64,000 nucleotides of DNA from the NCBI GenBank assembly GCA_035578155.1, contig JAPWDM010000048.1, positions 1,398,501 through 1,462,500 on the forward strand. The letters are read 5' to 3'. A program made the position numbers and the translations under genes. This document shows, in pieces, positions 11,237 through 24,129 of this stretch (positions are counted from its first letter, which is position 1; every line of letters begins with the position of its first letter). The stretch comes from Brachynemurus nebulosus (lineage: Eukaryota; Arthropoda; Insecta; Neuroptera; Myrmeleontidae). The notes beneath the pieces are model-generated. The model was not told the DNA's origin. It ran no database searches and was given only the letters and a program-made list of their open reading frames with translations.

Positions 11237-12330
11237 GAGTTCCGCCAGGGTTTACTGATTCCATAATTGTAAAAAATAAACTAACCGACCAATTTTGAAA
11301 ATTTTTTCACTGTTACAGAGCTAAGCTATTTTAGATAGATATCGATTACGTTATGTAAGGTCCGCCAGGGTCCATAGGACCCCAAAAGTGTCAAATTAAA
11401 CTAACCGACCGATTTTGAAAATTTTTTCACTGTTAGGAAGCTAAGCTATTTTAGATAGATATAGATTATGTTATGTAGAGTCCGCCAGGGTCCACGGGAC
11501 CCAAAAGTGTCAGAAATAAAATAACCAACCCTTTTTGAAAATGTTTTCAGTGTTAGAGAGCTTAACTATTTTAGATAGGTATAAATTACGTTATGTAAGG
11601 TCCGTCAGGGTCCGTGGGATCTAAAAGTGCCAAAAATAATATAACCGACCGATTTTGAAATTTTTTTCACTGTTACAGAGGTAAACAATTTTAGATGGAT
11701 ATAGCTTATATGTTGTATGAGGTCGGTCAGGGTCCTGGGGTCTTAAAAGCGCGAAATGAACTAACCGATCGATTTTGAAAATTTTTTCACTCTTAGAGAG
11801 CTAATTTTTTTAGATAGATATAGATTACATTATGTAAAGTTTGCAAGGGTCCATGGGACCCAAAAGTGTCAAAAATAAACTAACCGGCCTATTTTGAAAA
11901 TTTTTTCACTGTTAGACAGCTTAATTATTTTAGATAGTTACAGATTAAGTTATGTAAGATCCGCCAGGGTTTATAGAACCCAAATGTGTCAAAAATGAGA
12001 TATGTGACCGGTTTTGTAAATTTTTTCACTGCTACATAGATAAACTATTTTAGATGCAGATAGCCTATATGTTATATGGGATCGGCCAGGGTCCCCGGAT
12101 CTTAAAAGCGCCAAAAATAAACTCACCGACCGATTTTCAAAATTTTTTCACTGTTAGAGAGCTAAGTTATTTTAGATAGATATAGACTACGTTATGTAAG
12201 GTCAGCGTCAGTGGGACCTAAAAGTATAAAAAATAAAATGACTGACTGATTTTCAAAATTTTTTCGCTATTACAGAGATAAACTAATTTAGATAGGTATA
12301 ACAGTGTTATTTGAGGTCCACAACTGTCCT
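11237..12330 (+). repeat. Minisatellite array, unit about 118 bp, 9-10 copies
   Basis: Each unit starts near TCCGCCAGGGTCCATGGGAC, passes through AACTAACCGACCGATTTTGA and TTTTTTCACTGTTAGAGAGC, and ends TATAGATTACGTTATGTAAG. I count nine clear units and a partial tenth, diverging by roughly 10-25% by eye. The last units degrade just before a (TA)n tract at 12362-12425. Single or degenerate units recur at 12.9-13.1, 29.5-29.7 and, inverted, 39.5-40.1 kb, so the array belongs to a dispersed element. Confidence 0.9.
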
Positions 12331-12371
12331 ACGGATGCAAATGCGGCGTAGAATGCCACATTATATATATA

Positions 12372-12427
<56 letters not shown>

Positions 12428-13139
12428 CCATTTTAATCTATGCATCTAAATATCTCGCCAGGAGTGCCACCTATCAAAAAATGACCTTTACAAAACTTGT
12501 TAGGTACGAAGGGGGACATTAAATGGAAACCTTGAATTTGACCTTGACCTTCATTCTAAAGGTCATTTTGAGGTTAAGTCGTATTTTTTAAATAGAAAGG
12601 CCTATTTATTATTTCGGATTCTGAAAGAGCGTGAAATTTCACGTCGAAAATGCTATAAACGAACTTTTTTATTATTGGCCTTAAGAGGTCTAAATGCCAC
12701 CAAAGAACAATAAAAAATTAGATTTTGAAGGAAAAACCTAACTTTAAAGTGTCTGCATCTTTTAGAGATGTAAAATAGGAGGTTCTGTTCGTTTTTAACG
12801 ACCTGTAAAAGTCATTCTAAGGTCAAAATCCAGAAAAAAATGACACTAAAAGGTTATGAAAAATTAATTGTTCATAACTAATAACTTTCATAACTAAAAA
12901 TAAAAAAATTGAACTCACTGCTACAGAACTAAATTATTTTAGATGGATACAACTATGCTGCACAAAGTCCGTTCAGGTTCTTGCGTCCCAAAATAACCAA
13001 AACTAAGTGCCCAGGCGATTTAAAAAATTCTTTTACTCTTAGAAAGGTAAGCTATTTTAAATGGGTACAGGTCTTAAATGAGATCCACCTGCGTCCAATA
13101 TTTTTAAATTCACTATGTTATGCAGATGCTGCGACAGTT
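12331..13139 (+). mobile_element. 3' part of element family C
   Basis: After the array come a (TA)n tract, about 500 bp of unique non-coding DNA with a TGACCTTGACCTT stretch, one more degenerate 118-bp unit (about 12905-13090) and the family C end CTATGTTATGCAGATGCTGC. The matching left end was not found near 11.2 kb, so the left limit is uncertain. Confidence 0.65.
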
Positions 13140-13656
13140 GTATTTTACACATTATTTGAATAAGATAACATTTTAAAAACAAAGTAAAGCAAGGTTTTTA
13201 GATGCAAATATACAATTTTTGTTTTATTATCTTAAAATTAAAATGCACATATTGTCGGTAAAGATGTAGCACCTACTTGCTACGCACATTTTACAAAATT
13301 TTACAAGGGAAAAATACTGTAGTAAAATTTGTTTTTGATCTTAATCTAATTTTTCTTTTACAACTACTCTAAAAATTTAAATTTAATTATTTCGTCAAAA
13401 TTGTCGTACCTTACATACACGACAACGATGATAGTGTAACAAAGAGTGCACGATGATAAAAGTTAAATCTAGTAACGGTACAAGTTGTAGGTATTCTACC
13501 CTTGATTTGTGCATATATGCCCCTTGATTTGTTTTACTACGAACTTCTACTGTCTACGATGAATTCTATATAGTAACGTAAACTCCGTAAAATATTCCAG
13601 TCTTTGTATTTACTTAGTAAATAAAACAGGAATAGAAAATTGTACAAATAAGGAAA
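13140..13656. other. AT-rich spacer, nothing recognised
   Basis: No supported gene, RNA or repeat boundary. Confidence 0.5.
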
Positions 13657-15223
13657 TGCCGTGAGAAGCGGGGCCCCATTACGGAAGTCAAATTTTTCCC
13701 TTCATCTTCGGTATTGAATGTCTGCAAGCGAAATGTGAACGAAAGTCTACAAGCAATTTGCCATGTTGGTGGTTTCAAAACTTGGTTTTAAGTTTTTAAG
13801 GGCTGAATTTCGGTAAATTTCAACTTAGTGCCGATAGCAGTTAGCAGGAAAAAAGCCAACATAATTCGTACGAGGGCATTCCACCCATACTTATTCGCCA
13901 ATTGCCTTTGTGTTTTATTTTTAAATATTAAAAAGGACCTTAAATAGTAAACTGGAAGGCCTTTATGAAGATATTATTTTTTTCCAAAAAAATCCAAAAT
14001 TTCTATTTTATAAATAACAAGGCCATTCCTACCCATGCTTATCCGCCAATTGGCTTTGCGTTTTGTTTTTATATTTTAAAAAAAAAAAAAGACCCTTAAT
14101 AATAAACTGGAAGTCCTTCATGAAGATATTTTCTCTTTCAAAAAAAAATCCAAAATTACTATTTTGTAAATAAAAATCCAAAATTCTTACTTTATAAATA
14201 AACAGTGACTTTTATAACATTTTTATATTACTTAATATTTATGTATTGCATTTGTTACAAAAGATAGTTTATTTTTTTAAAAAAATTTTAAAATTACTAT
14301 CCGCCCACGTTTTTTAGAATAAAATAATGCATTTCAAACACATTTAAAAATACCACTGAATTGCGATGTAATAATGGGAGAGATGGGGGGAAAAGTAATG
14401 TGGAATTCCTAAAAGGTACTAGCTGGATACACGTATAAAATTTCAGCACTCTATGTTTCCTTACAGAGCCTCTAGACGTGTTAGAAAGAAAGCAAAAAAG
14501 ACAAGAAATATTGGCGCAAAAATCGTGGAAGTAAGGGTTTAAAGTTGAATCCTCCAAAAAGCAGTGGCTGGCTGTTAACTTAATCTATACGCAAAATGTC
14601 AACCCTCTAGGTTTATTTGGGGCTATTTTAGCACGAACGAAACTGTTAAAAAACAAGAGAAATGGTGGGGGTAAGGGTTAAAAGTTGCGACCCCCATAAG
14701 GCACTCCCTTGATACTAACTTAATCAAAATTTCAGCCCTCTAGTTTCATTTGGGTGACCTGTGCGAATGGTACAAACTTCGAAAACGCTAAAAAACCAGC
14801 AAATTGTAGCTTAAAAATGGTGGGGGTGGGGTAAAATATTAAAACCTCCAAAAAGCAGACCCTAGGTACAAACTCTATCAACATACCAAATTTCAACCCT
14901 CTAAGTTAATTCTGGGGGACTGTCGGCGCGTTAGATCCAGCCAAAATCATTTTTTCCCCTTCTACTCCCTCCAAATCATCCTAGTGAGCTGAATTTTGGA
15001 TATACTGTAGGTAACTGACCGAAACCTTATTGAAACATTATTTCCAACCTGTTTGCAAAAGTTTGATTGTTTTGTTGCCTCCCACCACCCCCTTAAAATT
15101 TGGGTCGGATCCAAAATTTGACCTTACTTTGATAGTATTTTTGTGCATCGGAAAGAGCCCCACTTACCAAATTTCAGCTCTTAACTTCCGTAGGAGGGCT
15201 CTACACATGTCAAAAGGTAGCGG

Positions 15224-15307
<84 letters not shown>

Positions 15308-15432
15308 CTGTCTTTTTTGCTACAGAATCGTGTTCTAGGGGTCCGAATACGGATAGCGCCCCTACTCTCGCCTCTCGCCGTCCTTATCGTATAGGCTGTA
15401 TAAGTCTAATTTTTTCAAGGAAAAATTCGACT
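13657..15432 (-). mobile_element. HINE-like family H, full-length copy
   Basis: On the minus strand the copy starts at 15432 with AGTCGAATTTTTCC, has a (TA)n tract at about 15226-15300 and modules, and ends in a degraded hairpin (TGCCGTGAGAAGCGGGGCCC in plus orientation). A stretch near 14005-14160 duplicates part of the AT-rich middle. It lies head-to-tail with the next copy, separated by about 12 bp of A-rich DNA. Confidence 0.85.
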
Positions 15433-15444
15433 AATAAAAAAAAA

Positions 15445-16920
15445 CGCCGTGAGCAGCGGAGCCCTATCACGGAAGTCGAATTTTTCCTTTCGTCTTCGGT
15501 ATTGAGTGTCTACAAGCGAAATGTAATTGAAAGTCCACAAGTGATTTGTCATTTTGGTGGTTTCAAAACTGATGATGAGTGTCCGGTTGATCGGGGCTTT
15601 AAAAAAAGGTTTTAAGTTTTTAAGGGCTGAATCTCAGTAAATTTCAATTTTGTGCCGATAGCAGTTAACAGGGAAAAAGCCAACACAATTCGTACGATGG
15701 CATTTCTACCCATGCTTATCCGACAATTCCCTTTGTGTTTTATTTTTTGAATATTAAAAAAGGAACTTAAATAGTAAACTGGAAGGCCATTATGAAGATA
15801 TTTTTTCTTTCCAAAAAATTCAAAATTTCAATTTTATAAATAATAATAAAAATCCAAAATTCCTAATTTACAAATAAACAGTGACTTTAATAACATCTTT
15901 AAATTACTTAATATGTATGTATTTCATTTGTTATAAAAGTAAATTCACTTTTTTTTAAACTTTTTAAAATTACTATTCGGCTACTTGTATTTAGAATACA
16001 AATAATGCATTTAAAACACATTTAACAATACCATTGAATTCCGATGCAAAAATAGGACAAATGGGGGAAAAGTAATGTGGAATTCCTAAAAGGCACTAGC
16101 TGGATACTAGCTCAATACACGTACAAAATTTCAGCCCTCAAAATTTCCTAGAAAAAATGCAAAAAAATTAAGGAAATATTGGCGTAAAAATCGTGGGGGT
16201 AAGGGTTAAAAATTGAAACCTCCTGGCTATTAGCTTAACCTGTACACAATATTACAGCCCTCTAGGTTTATTTGGAGAGATTTTGACCCGAACGAAACTG
16301 TTAAAAAACAAGAAAAATCATGTTCCTTTGGGTATAAAAATGGTGGGGGTGGGGTTAAAAGTCGAGACTCCCAAAAGGTACCCCCTTGATACTAACTCAA
16401 TCCGAATACAAGATTTCAGCCCTCTAGGTTTATTGGGGTGACCTGTGCGAGTGGTACAAACTTCGAAAACGTCGAAAAAGCATGAAATTGTAGCTTAAAA
16501 ATGAGGGAGGTGGGGGTAAAATATTAAAACCTTCAAATAGCACAACCTACGTATGAACTCTATCAACACACCAAATTTCAACCCTCTACGTTAATTCGGG
16601 AGGGCTTGGGGCGTGTTAGATCCAGCGAAAATCGTTTTTTCCCCCTACTCCCTCCAAATCATCCTAGGAAACTGAATTTTGGATATGTTGTAGATAATTG
16701 ATCAAAACATTATTTCCAACCGGTTTGAAAAATTTTTATTGCTTTTCCGCCCCCACCGCCCCCTTAAAAGTTGGGTCGGATCCAAAATTTGCCCAAAATT
16801 TGACCCCACTTTGATAGTATTGTTGTGCATCGGAATGAGCCCCATTTACCAAATTTGAGCTCTTAACTTCCATAGGGGGCCCTGCACATATTAAAAGGTA
16901 GCGGGAAAATATATATATAT

Positions 16921-17000
<80 letters not shown>

Positions 17001-17116
17001 CATTTTTTTTCTACATATTCGTGTTCTACGGGTCCGAAAACGGATAGCGCCCCTACTCTCGCCGTTCTTGTCGTATAGACTGTATAAGTCTAATTTTTTC
17101 AAGGAAAAATTCGACT
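15445..17116 (-). mobile_element. HINE-like family H, full-length copy, tandem with previous
   Basis: In plus orientation it opens CGCCGTGAGCAGCGGAGCCC and closes GGAAAAATTCGACT. The (TA)n tract lies at about 16911-16996. Two complete copies in the same orientation with almost no spacer suit rolling-circle replication, which often leaves head-to-tail arrays, but recombination could also produce this. Confidence 0.85.
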
Positions 17117-17934
17117 AAAAATTGTTAAAAATAATATCAGCACTAGCTCGGGTGGCGAACGCTGTGCTAGGAATCGTTGAAATATTAGATGTAAAACAAA
17201 AATAGTTTATAGCAACGTATTATTATTTGTGTTATGTTATGTGATTTCAAAAAAGGGAAAAGGCTGAAAATTGAATTTAAACGCTTAAGAAACTGGTAGA
17301 AATAAATGTTGTTATATTATAATAACACTACGTGGTATTACGAGACAAAAATCGGTACGTATAATTGCACTCAGTATTGGAATATATACTGTTACAATAT
17401 TTTCCTTTGTACTAATATTACCTTTCATTATTATTTTTTGTAATATTATACTTGTTTCACAAAACAGGTAACCATACCTATATAGCGTGGGTTAGGGACG
17501 TGTGTTTTTAATTCTGAAAAGGTAATAGGTATCTAGTAGGTACGTAGTTTTTTGCCTGATGTAAAAAAGAAAATATATTACACATTATACTTTGAATTTG
17601 TAACCATGTTTACTAGCCAAATGGCCCACCGAGAGAGGCGTAAATACAAATTTTGCCCTAGAGCGACTTTGACTCAAACACCCTCTATGAAATGTTCATT
17701 TTTCTCAAAAAATGGAAGTAGGGAGCAGAAATCAGGAAACACTGTCGCTGTCTTATTTCAGAAAAAGAAAACGAGCTTCCCGGCTTTTCAAATTTTTCAA
17801 AGTTCTAATCCCTGTTGTGCCCTATCTACAGAAAAATATTTTAAGACTGAATATAATAAAATATCTCTTCGGACCCACTGTTATCCAAGATCGATTCACC
17901 GCTTCAATAATTCTATACACCCAATTTCTATATA
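17117..17934. other. Spacer without recognised gene
   Basis: A reading frame of 130 codons lies at 17552-17944 on the plus strand. It lacks a recognisable domain and runs into the minisatellite that follows, so I do not call it a gene. Confidence 0.5.
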
Positions 17935-18112
17935 CCAAAAGTAGTAAAGTCACAGCAATTCTATACCAAAAGTAATAAGGTCGCAGCGGTTCTACCCTAA
18001 AAGTAATAAGGTCACAGCAATTTCATACCAAAAGTAGTAAGGTGACAGCATTTCTGTACCAAAAGTACTAAAGTTACAGCAATTCTGTACCAAAAGTAGT
18101 AAGATTACAACA
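17935..18112 (+). repeat. Minisatellite, unit about 31-33 bp, about 6 copies
   Basis: The unit reads roughly CCAAAAGTAGTAAGGTCACA then GCAATTCTATA. It repeats with small changes (GTAATAAGGTCGCAGCGG, GTAGTAAGGTGACAGCAT, GTACTAAAGTTACAGC). Confidence 0.9.
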
Positions 18113-20459
18113 CCAGACCCAACTTTTGGTCGCGCCGGCTCTGGATATGAGCACAGTTCCTTTCAGAAAGTGACCGGAAATGCTGGTACGTTCTTCAAGG
18201 TATCTTCGCGTGCTTTTTATCAGTGTTATTAATTTAAAGAGTAATTTGTTATAATATTAACATTTTCATTATTTTTTTTTGTTATTTTTATATTACGACA
18301 ATAGATTATCTGTCTTCTGAATTGTTACTACTAAAATGGGGCCGATCTATTTTCTTTAAGATCTCTTTGTCCTTGTTCATAAATTTCATTTTAATTTTTA
18401 CTGACAATTGAATCGTGGTCCACTTCGACTTATCGACTTTATTTTCTGATGATGGTCTTTAATTGGCCGAAACTTGTCAAATATTTTTCATTGACTTGAA
18501 TTGATTGTTTTTGCGGGCTCTTGTAATAATCACTTAGACAACCTTGAGGTTATACGACAAAATACCAACGACAAAAGTAACCACGAGTCACAATACCCAT
18601 AAATATTGTCTAGTCTTCTGAGGACCGCTATCAAACAACGCAAATGAAATTTCTAATTAGAGATGGGAACCTATAGGGAGTCAAGTAATCAAACAGCAAA
18701 ATTGACAGGTATATTGGTTTGATCTAATTTATTGACAGGTGACCGAAATTTCATCTAAGGAATTTCTAGAGAAAAAGGATATGAAATCATACATTACTAA
18801 TACACATTTTTTATTCGATATAAAAAAATTACTGAAATTGAAGCAATCGAGAGTCCAATATAGGTATCCAGAAATTGCGATTTTAATCGTTAATTCCTTA
18901 TTTAAATCCTATATTTTATATAATAAGCAGCTAAAAATAATTTTCGGTGAAAACCCAAATATTAAATTTTATCTGCACTGTGGTAGATAGAATAGCACAT
19001 ATGTGGTTTATATTATATAATTTTATTAGATGGAATGCATGCTGTATTCGTACGAAACATATTATACAGGTCGTTTGTATTCATCTACAACTTCGGAAAA
19101 AATTGATAGTTATATTATGTAACAGCTGCTGTTGCTATATATTTTTATGCTGTATTATGACTGTTACATATTTCTCTACTTGATCCATTATGTCGGTAAT
19201 GTTACAGATGAATTCGAACATAACATAAACACGAGTCAATTAGATATTATAGCATAATTATATAAATGATGAATTCCCATTTAAAAATTAATACATTTAT
19301 TAGGGACTCGAGTCAATACAATATCTGTAGTCATTTCCATAACCAACAAAATTTAAGGATCCCTTTCGCATAAGTGTCTTCTTATCCATTTTAAAGTACA
19401 CATTTAAATATGGTGACACAAATTCTAAATTACGTCAAAAGTATCAAAAATACGTCAAAGTATCAAAAGTATCAATGATAAGATGAGTATAGTATACCTA
19501 AATAATGATTAGTATATTTTTAACCATCGAATTTTTGATTATATATAATTCGAATTATTTGCTAGTACCTAATAATAATACAATTGTGTATACATATAAC
19601 AAAGTACATGTGTCTCCCACTTTAATTTTTGGTACAGGCAAATCTGATATCAATATTCCAGAGTTAATAAAAATTACTCATACAAATATACAGTAACAAT
19701 GCAATTGGTTACAATAACCATACTTATCTTTTTCACTGCATAGATGAGATTCTATACACATCGTCGATATTATATTAAGTATCTCTGACTAAGCGCGAAT
19801 TAGCACATCCCTTATCTCATACACCAAAAAAAGTACCAGTTTAGAAAAAATTTTACGTACATAATAATATATAGTTTCTCCAGATATTTGTTAATACCAC
19901 ATTGATAATAGATACAATCCTAAATTACCTACATACATAGGTATAATTGGAATTAATTACATAATCAGATGTTACCGATTATTTTAAAAATTGGATTGCC
20001 GATTGTATTTACTACGAAATATAACACAACTGATCGAAAATACAACCTATGACATTGGTTGAAAGTTCGATATTGTAAATGGTAATTGACAACCTTTGAA
20101 AGTTTTTGGACATTTGACACCTTGCTGTATTAGTATATTTATTGGAAAAATTAAATGTTATGATTAATTAATATATTAATCATCCTGTAGGCATATATTT
20201 TTAGTATAAAGGTAATATGTTACTAAATTCTGTTTCTGCCGCTCATCTGGCGTTTTTAGTGGAAATAACAATTTTTCATTCTTTCATATTTTTCTATCAA
20301 AATAGTAAACGGCAAGTTGATGAGAAATATGATGGTTGATTATTTTTATAAAATAAAACAAAGTAAAAATATACAACACTATGATATGAAATTTATGAGC
20401 CTGTAAAATTCAATTTATACACAACTAAAAGTCACATCAACAAAGCAAGTCAAATATTT

Positions 20460-20464
<5 letters not shown>
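18113..20464. other. Long AT-rich stretch, nothing recognised
   Basis: About 2.3 kb without a supported gene or repeat boundary. It contains phrases such as AAAAGTATCAAAAATACGTC near 19438-19460, which form a very small local repeat. Confidence 0.5.

Positions 20465-20554
<90 letters not shown>
20465..20554. repeat. (TA)n microsatellite
   Basis: About 90 bp of uninterrupted TA. Unlike most (TA)n tracts here, it is not inside an element I can define. Confidence 0.95.
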
Positions 20555-20555
<1 letters not shown>

Positions 20556-20847
20556 GAAACTTATGTAACTCATATACAAAGAAAAAACTGTATTATTATA
20601 TAAATTAAATTACTTTTTATAACCAAAATATGCCGATATATGAAAATTTATTTTCGACATTATCATCTTACGTTTAAATTTTCATACGTCAACTAACATT
20701 TTTAAAGAAACATCCCCCTTTAAGAACAAAAATTTTTTCAAAATTATTGTGCTTGTATACCTACCCGCGTCTAAAAAATAACAATATCAATAAAAATGTT
20801 GGAGAATAAACAATAATATAACTGAATGTTGAGAATATCTACATTAA

Positions 20848-21748
20848 CCCTAGAATCATACGTTGGTCTACGAGAAACGTTAATCATACATCGACGTCGT
20901 TTTGACGGATGGACTTTTTACGGAGAGTTTTAGAGTTTATTTGCAAAAAACATTTTTTTTACATAACAATACTACAAAAGCGAACAAAATATTTAAAAAA
21001 ATTGGATTTGGAAAAATTTCTTAATGTAAATATTTATTAATTTTTTTAATCTTTTTATCAAAGCATATTTTCGTTATAAAAATTAAAAAATAGATAAATA
21101 CATCAATTGTAATAATTAATTTATGAACTATTATGAGTCAGTGGATATGTGTGACTTTACAGAATGTGAAATTTCTGTCACAAATATTCCTATAGATATG
21201 TAGTTATTTTCCCATTAGGTACATTTGTAAATTTTCTAAAATTTGTTAGTAATTTTTCGAATAAGATCTCAAAAAATAATAAAAATTAAAATATTTTCCA
21301 CAAAATAAATTGTTAATCTTTTATTAAGTCATTCGAAATGCATTCTTTAGTTTTCGATTCAATATATTAAAACTTCAGTATTATGTCGTCTCTATAAGTC
21401 AAACAGCTGTAATCATCTTTCACATTATCATAATCATTGATTAAATTAATTATAACATCCATATCTTTAATAAATTTTAAAAAAAAATTAGGAAAACTTT
21501 TATATGTAGTGTACAAAATCTTCAAAAAAAAACATACGTTAATGATACATCGACGTCCTTTTGACGGACACTATTTCAATACAAACAAAACGACAATGAC
21601 TATAAACAAAAAAAATAATGTGGTGTGTTATAATAACAAATAAATTAGATAACAGAAATCTCACAGCAAAGAAGTAACAACAAGTCTTAGTATTGGAGCA
21701 GGTAGAGAAGTTCGTACGTCGTTTTGACGTGTACATATGATTCTAAGG
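20848..21748. mobile_element. Non-autonomous piggyBac-like element, TTAA target
   Basis: TTAA lies directly outside both ends (20844-20847 and 21749-21752). The ends are CCCTAGAATCATACGT and, inverted on the right, CCTTAGAATCATATGT. Starting CCCTAGAA and duplicating TTAA are hallmarks of piggyBac transposons. The motif TACATCGACGTC-TTTTGACGG occurs inside at about 20888 and 21546, and a related GTACGTCGTTTTGACG near the right end, possibly transposase-binding repeats. No transposase is encoded. Confidence 0.88.
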
Positions 21749-21901
21749 TTAACCACTGCAATACATTTTGCAAAATTCAACATTGATTCACAAAGCATTA
21801 TTTTGGTAGCATGGATATAATATCCAATTTTCTACAGATAAAAACTGAAATAAAAATTTGGAGAGACAGGTCTACCCACACTGTCAACTTCCCATTGAAT
21901 G

Positions 21902-23033
21902 CAGGGATGTAAAAAAAACAGATTTTTTTAAAATTTATAAAACAAACAGTTCAAAATGTTTTAAACAAGTGTTTCTATGCTTAAAATCGTGCTTTTATTG
22001 GTTCAATTTAAACATATGTTTTAAACATTTTAAAACATATGTTTTAAACAGGATTAATTCCTTTAATTGAACCATATGGAGAAAATTTTTGTCTCGAAAT
22101 GACTGACTTTTTGCTGTCAGACACTGGCATAAAATAATTACATAATAATGTACGATTAACTTATAAATAAGTGGCATTAAGTGGGAAAATTTGAATATTT
22201 CGTTTGTTTTAAAATTTATAAAATCGTTTGTTGTTTATGCGTATTGAATACTGTGTACAACAAAGACGTTACTGAGAAATTTTATAAAATTTGAGTGTTA
22301 CCAGATTGGGGATTTTCCCTCCAAAATTTGAGAATTTTTAAATTGCTGGAAGGAAATTAGCTGGAAATTTTCAAACTAGGGGGGATTTGGAGGTTTATCT
22401 TAATTAAATTTAAAAAATATATTTGCCATCCTGCTTAAAAATAGTCAAATTCAAAAGCCAGTTTCAAATCAACCACTAAAATTTAAATGTGTTTTACCGT
22501 ATTTTAAGGCAACTTCAAAAGTCAACAATCAATTTTGCCTAATTTTATTGTTTAAAAAAATACAGTAAACAATTTCTTATGACTTATATGATATATGATA
22601 CGATATGTCAATGACTTTAGTGATAACCAAAAATTCAAGTTACTTAATATAAATAGAACTTCTATTTGAAAAAGAGAAAAAAACAACATAAAATATAAAA
22701 AAATACTTAAATAAATTTAGTTTAACCTAATTAAAAATTTAATTTTGTTTTCATTATTTTATTATTGGTGCATATTCGAATAGAACTGCCTAATTTTTAA
22801 TTACTAAAGATATAATTAGGCTATTTTTTTATTTCAGTACATTTTATTTACAATTTAACCGAAAGAATTTAATTAAAGATTGTTATGAATATAGTTTAAT
22901 ATGTAATGTTTTTTATTTGTTTTAAACATAGTTTAAAACATCGTTTAAAACACTTTAATTTCAAACATGTTTTACTTAGATTGTGTTTTAAACATGTGAT
23001 TTAGAACACTTTGTTTTAAACATGCCAACCCTG
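21902..23033. mobile_element. Non-autonomous hAT-like element with TTTAAA-rich ends
   Basis: Ends are CAGGGATGT on the left and, inverted, CAGGGTTGG on the right. The flanks are ATTGAATG (21894-21901) and ATTCAATG (23034-23041), an 8-bp target duplication with one mismatch, as expected for hAT. Both subterminal regions are crowded with GTTTTAAACATG-like palindromes, a pattern typical of subterminal transposase sites. There is no coding capacity. Confidence 0.85.
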
Positions 23034-23041
23034 ATTCAATG

Positions 23042-24129
23042 CCCTTAAAGACAGACTGTTGCATGTGAATATTTTGTTTTAGTCAAGGGACTCCTCCCCT
23101 GGGCCCCTGATAGAGGTTTTGCCCCTTGCACCACACCGGGGGCTTCTGTAAGGGGGGCTCCACCCTTATCAAATATCATCATTTGTTCTCAAGATATGCG
23201 AAAAATGTTTCACAAAAAATTTCTTATTTCTTTTTTTTTAAATTTTATAACAATTTACTGTTGTTTTTAACATTAAGGTTTTTACGTCATTATATAACAA
23301 AGAATAAAGATATGGTAAAAAATCCATATAATCTATGTTTTGTTAATAAAGTTAATTCCGTTTTTTTATCACAAAAACAAACCGCTAATCCTAATTTGCT
23401 GAAAACTTTATCCGGTCTTAATTTTTTAATTTAGCATCTAATGAAATTAGTCCGAAGTTGATATCATCATCTGTTCTCGAGATATGCGAAACGAAAAAAA
23501 ATTCACGAACGAACTAACGAACGCACATACAGACATCACGCTAAAAACGAAGGATTCGGGTTCTAGTGACCTTAAAACGTGGAGATATTTTCAAATTAGC
23601 GATTCGTAAAATCGGACCCATTACAATAACTTCCAATGGGAAGTTAAAAATATAAAAATACCTAAGTAAAAATTTTATAATTCTCCACTAATTTGATTGT
23701 CCTTGTTGCTTCATATACGTATTTCAAGCATCAAATAGCAACTTGTATTCAGTTTTGGACACTTTACTAAAGAATGTTTAAATACAACAATTAAACTGTT
23801 TATATAAGTTGTCATTTGAGATTACCGTAAAAATTACTGGACAGTTTTATGGCTGGTTATTAAATTTTGTATAGGTATGCGTTATCAGATTTCTATGGGT
23901 TTTGTCGCTTTTACGGCAAGTCATAATTTGTATCAAAGATTTATTTGTAAAATAAATTAAATGATGTTCAATAAAACTCACAGTTGTAGCTAAATTTTTA
24001 TTCCATTAAAGAAACTAATAATAAAACCTAGTTCCGTTTCATGCTATAAAAAGTCGCCGCTTAAACAAAGAATTTTTAATCGTATCCACTTGATGTTGGT
24101 TTAACAAAATAAGGCCCGATTTACATGGC
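23042..24129. other. Degenerate repeat-like DNA, family not assigned
   Basis: A GC-richer patch at 23085-23170 (CTCCTCCCCTGGGCCCCTGA) is followed by AT-rich DNA. Then comes a stretch ending ACGAACGCACATACAGACAT and CCAATGGGAAGTTAAAA (about 23500-23650), wording typical of insect transposon 3' regions. The AACTTCCCATTG just left of the hAT element may be the other end of the same older repeat. Confidence 0.4.

Noticed and set aside
17552..17944. ORF of 130 codons
   Set aside because: No recognisable domain, no promoter or splice context, and it ends in the minisatellite. A weak unknown gene cannot be excluded.
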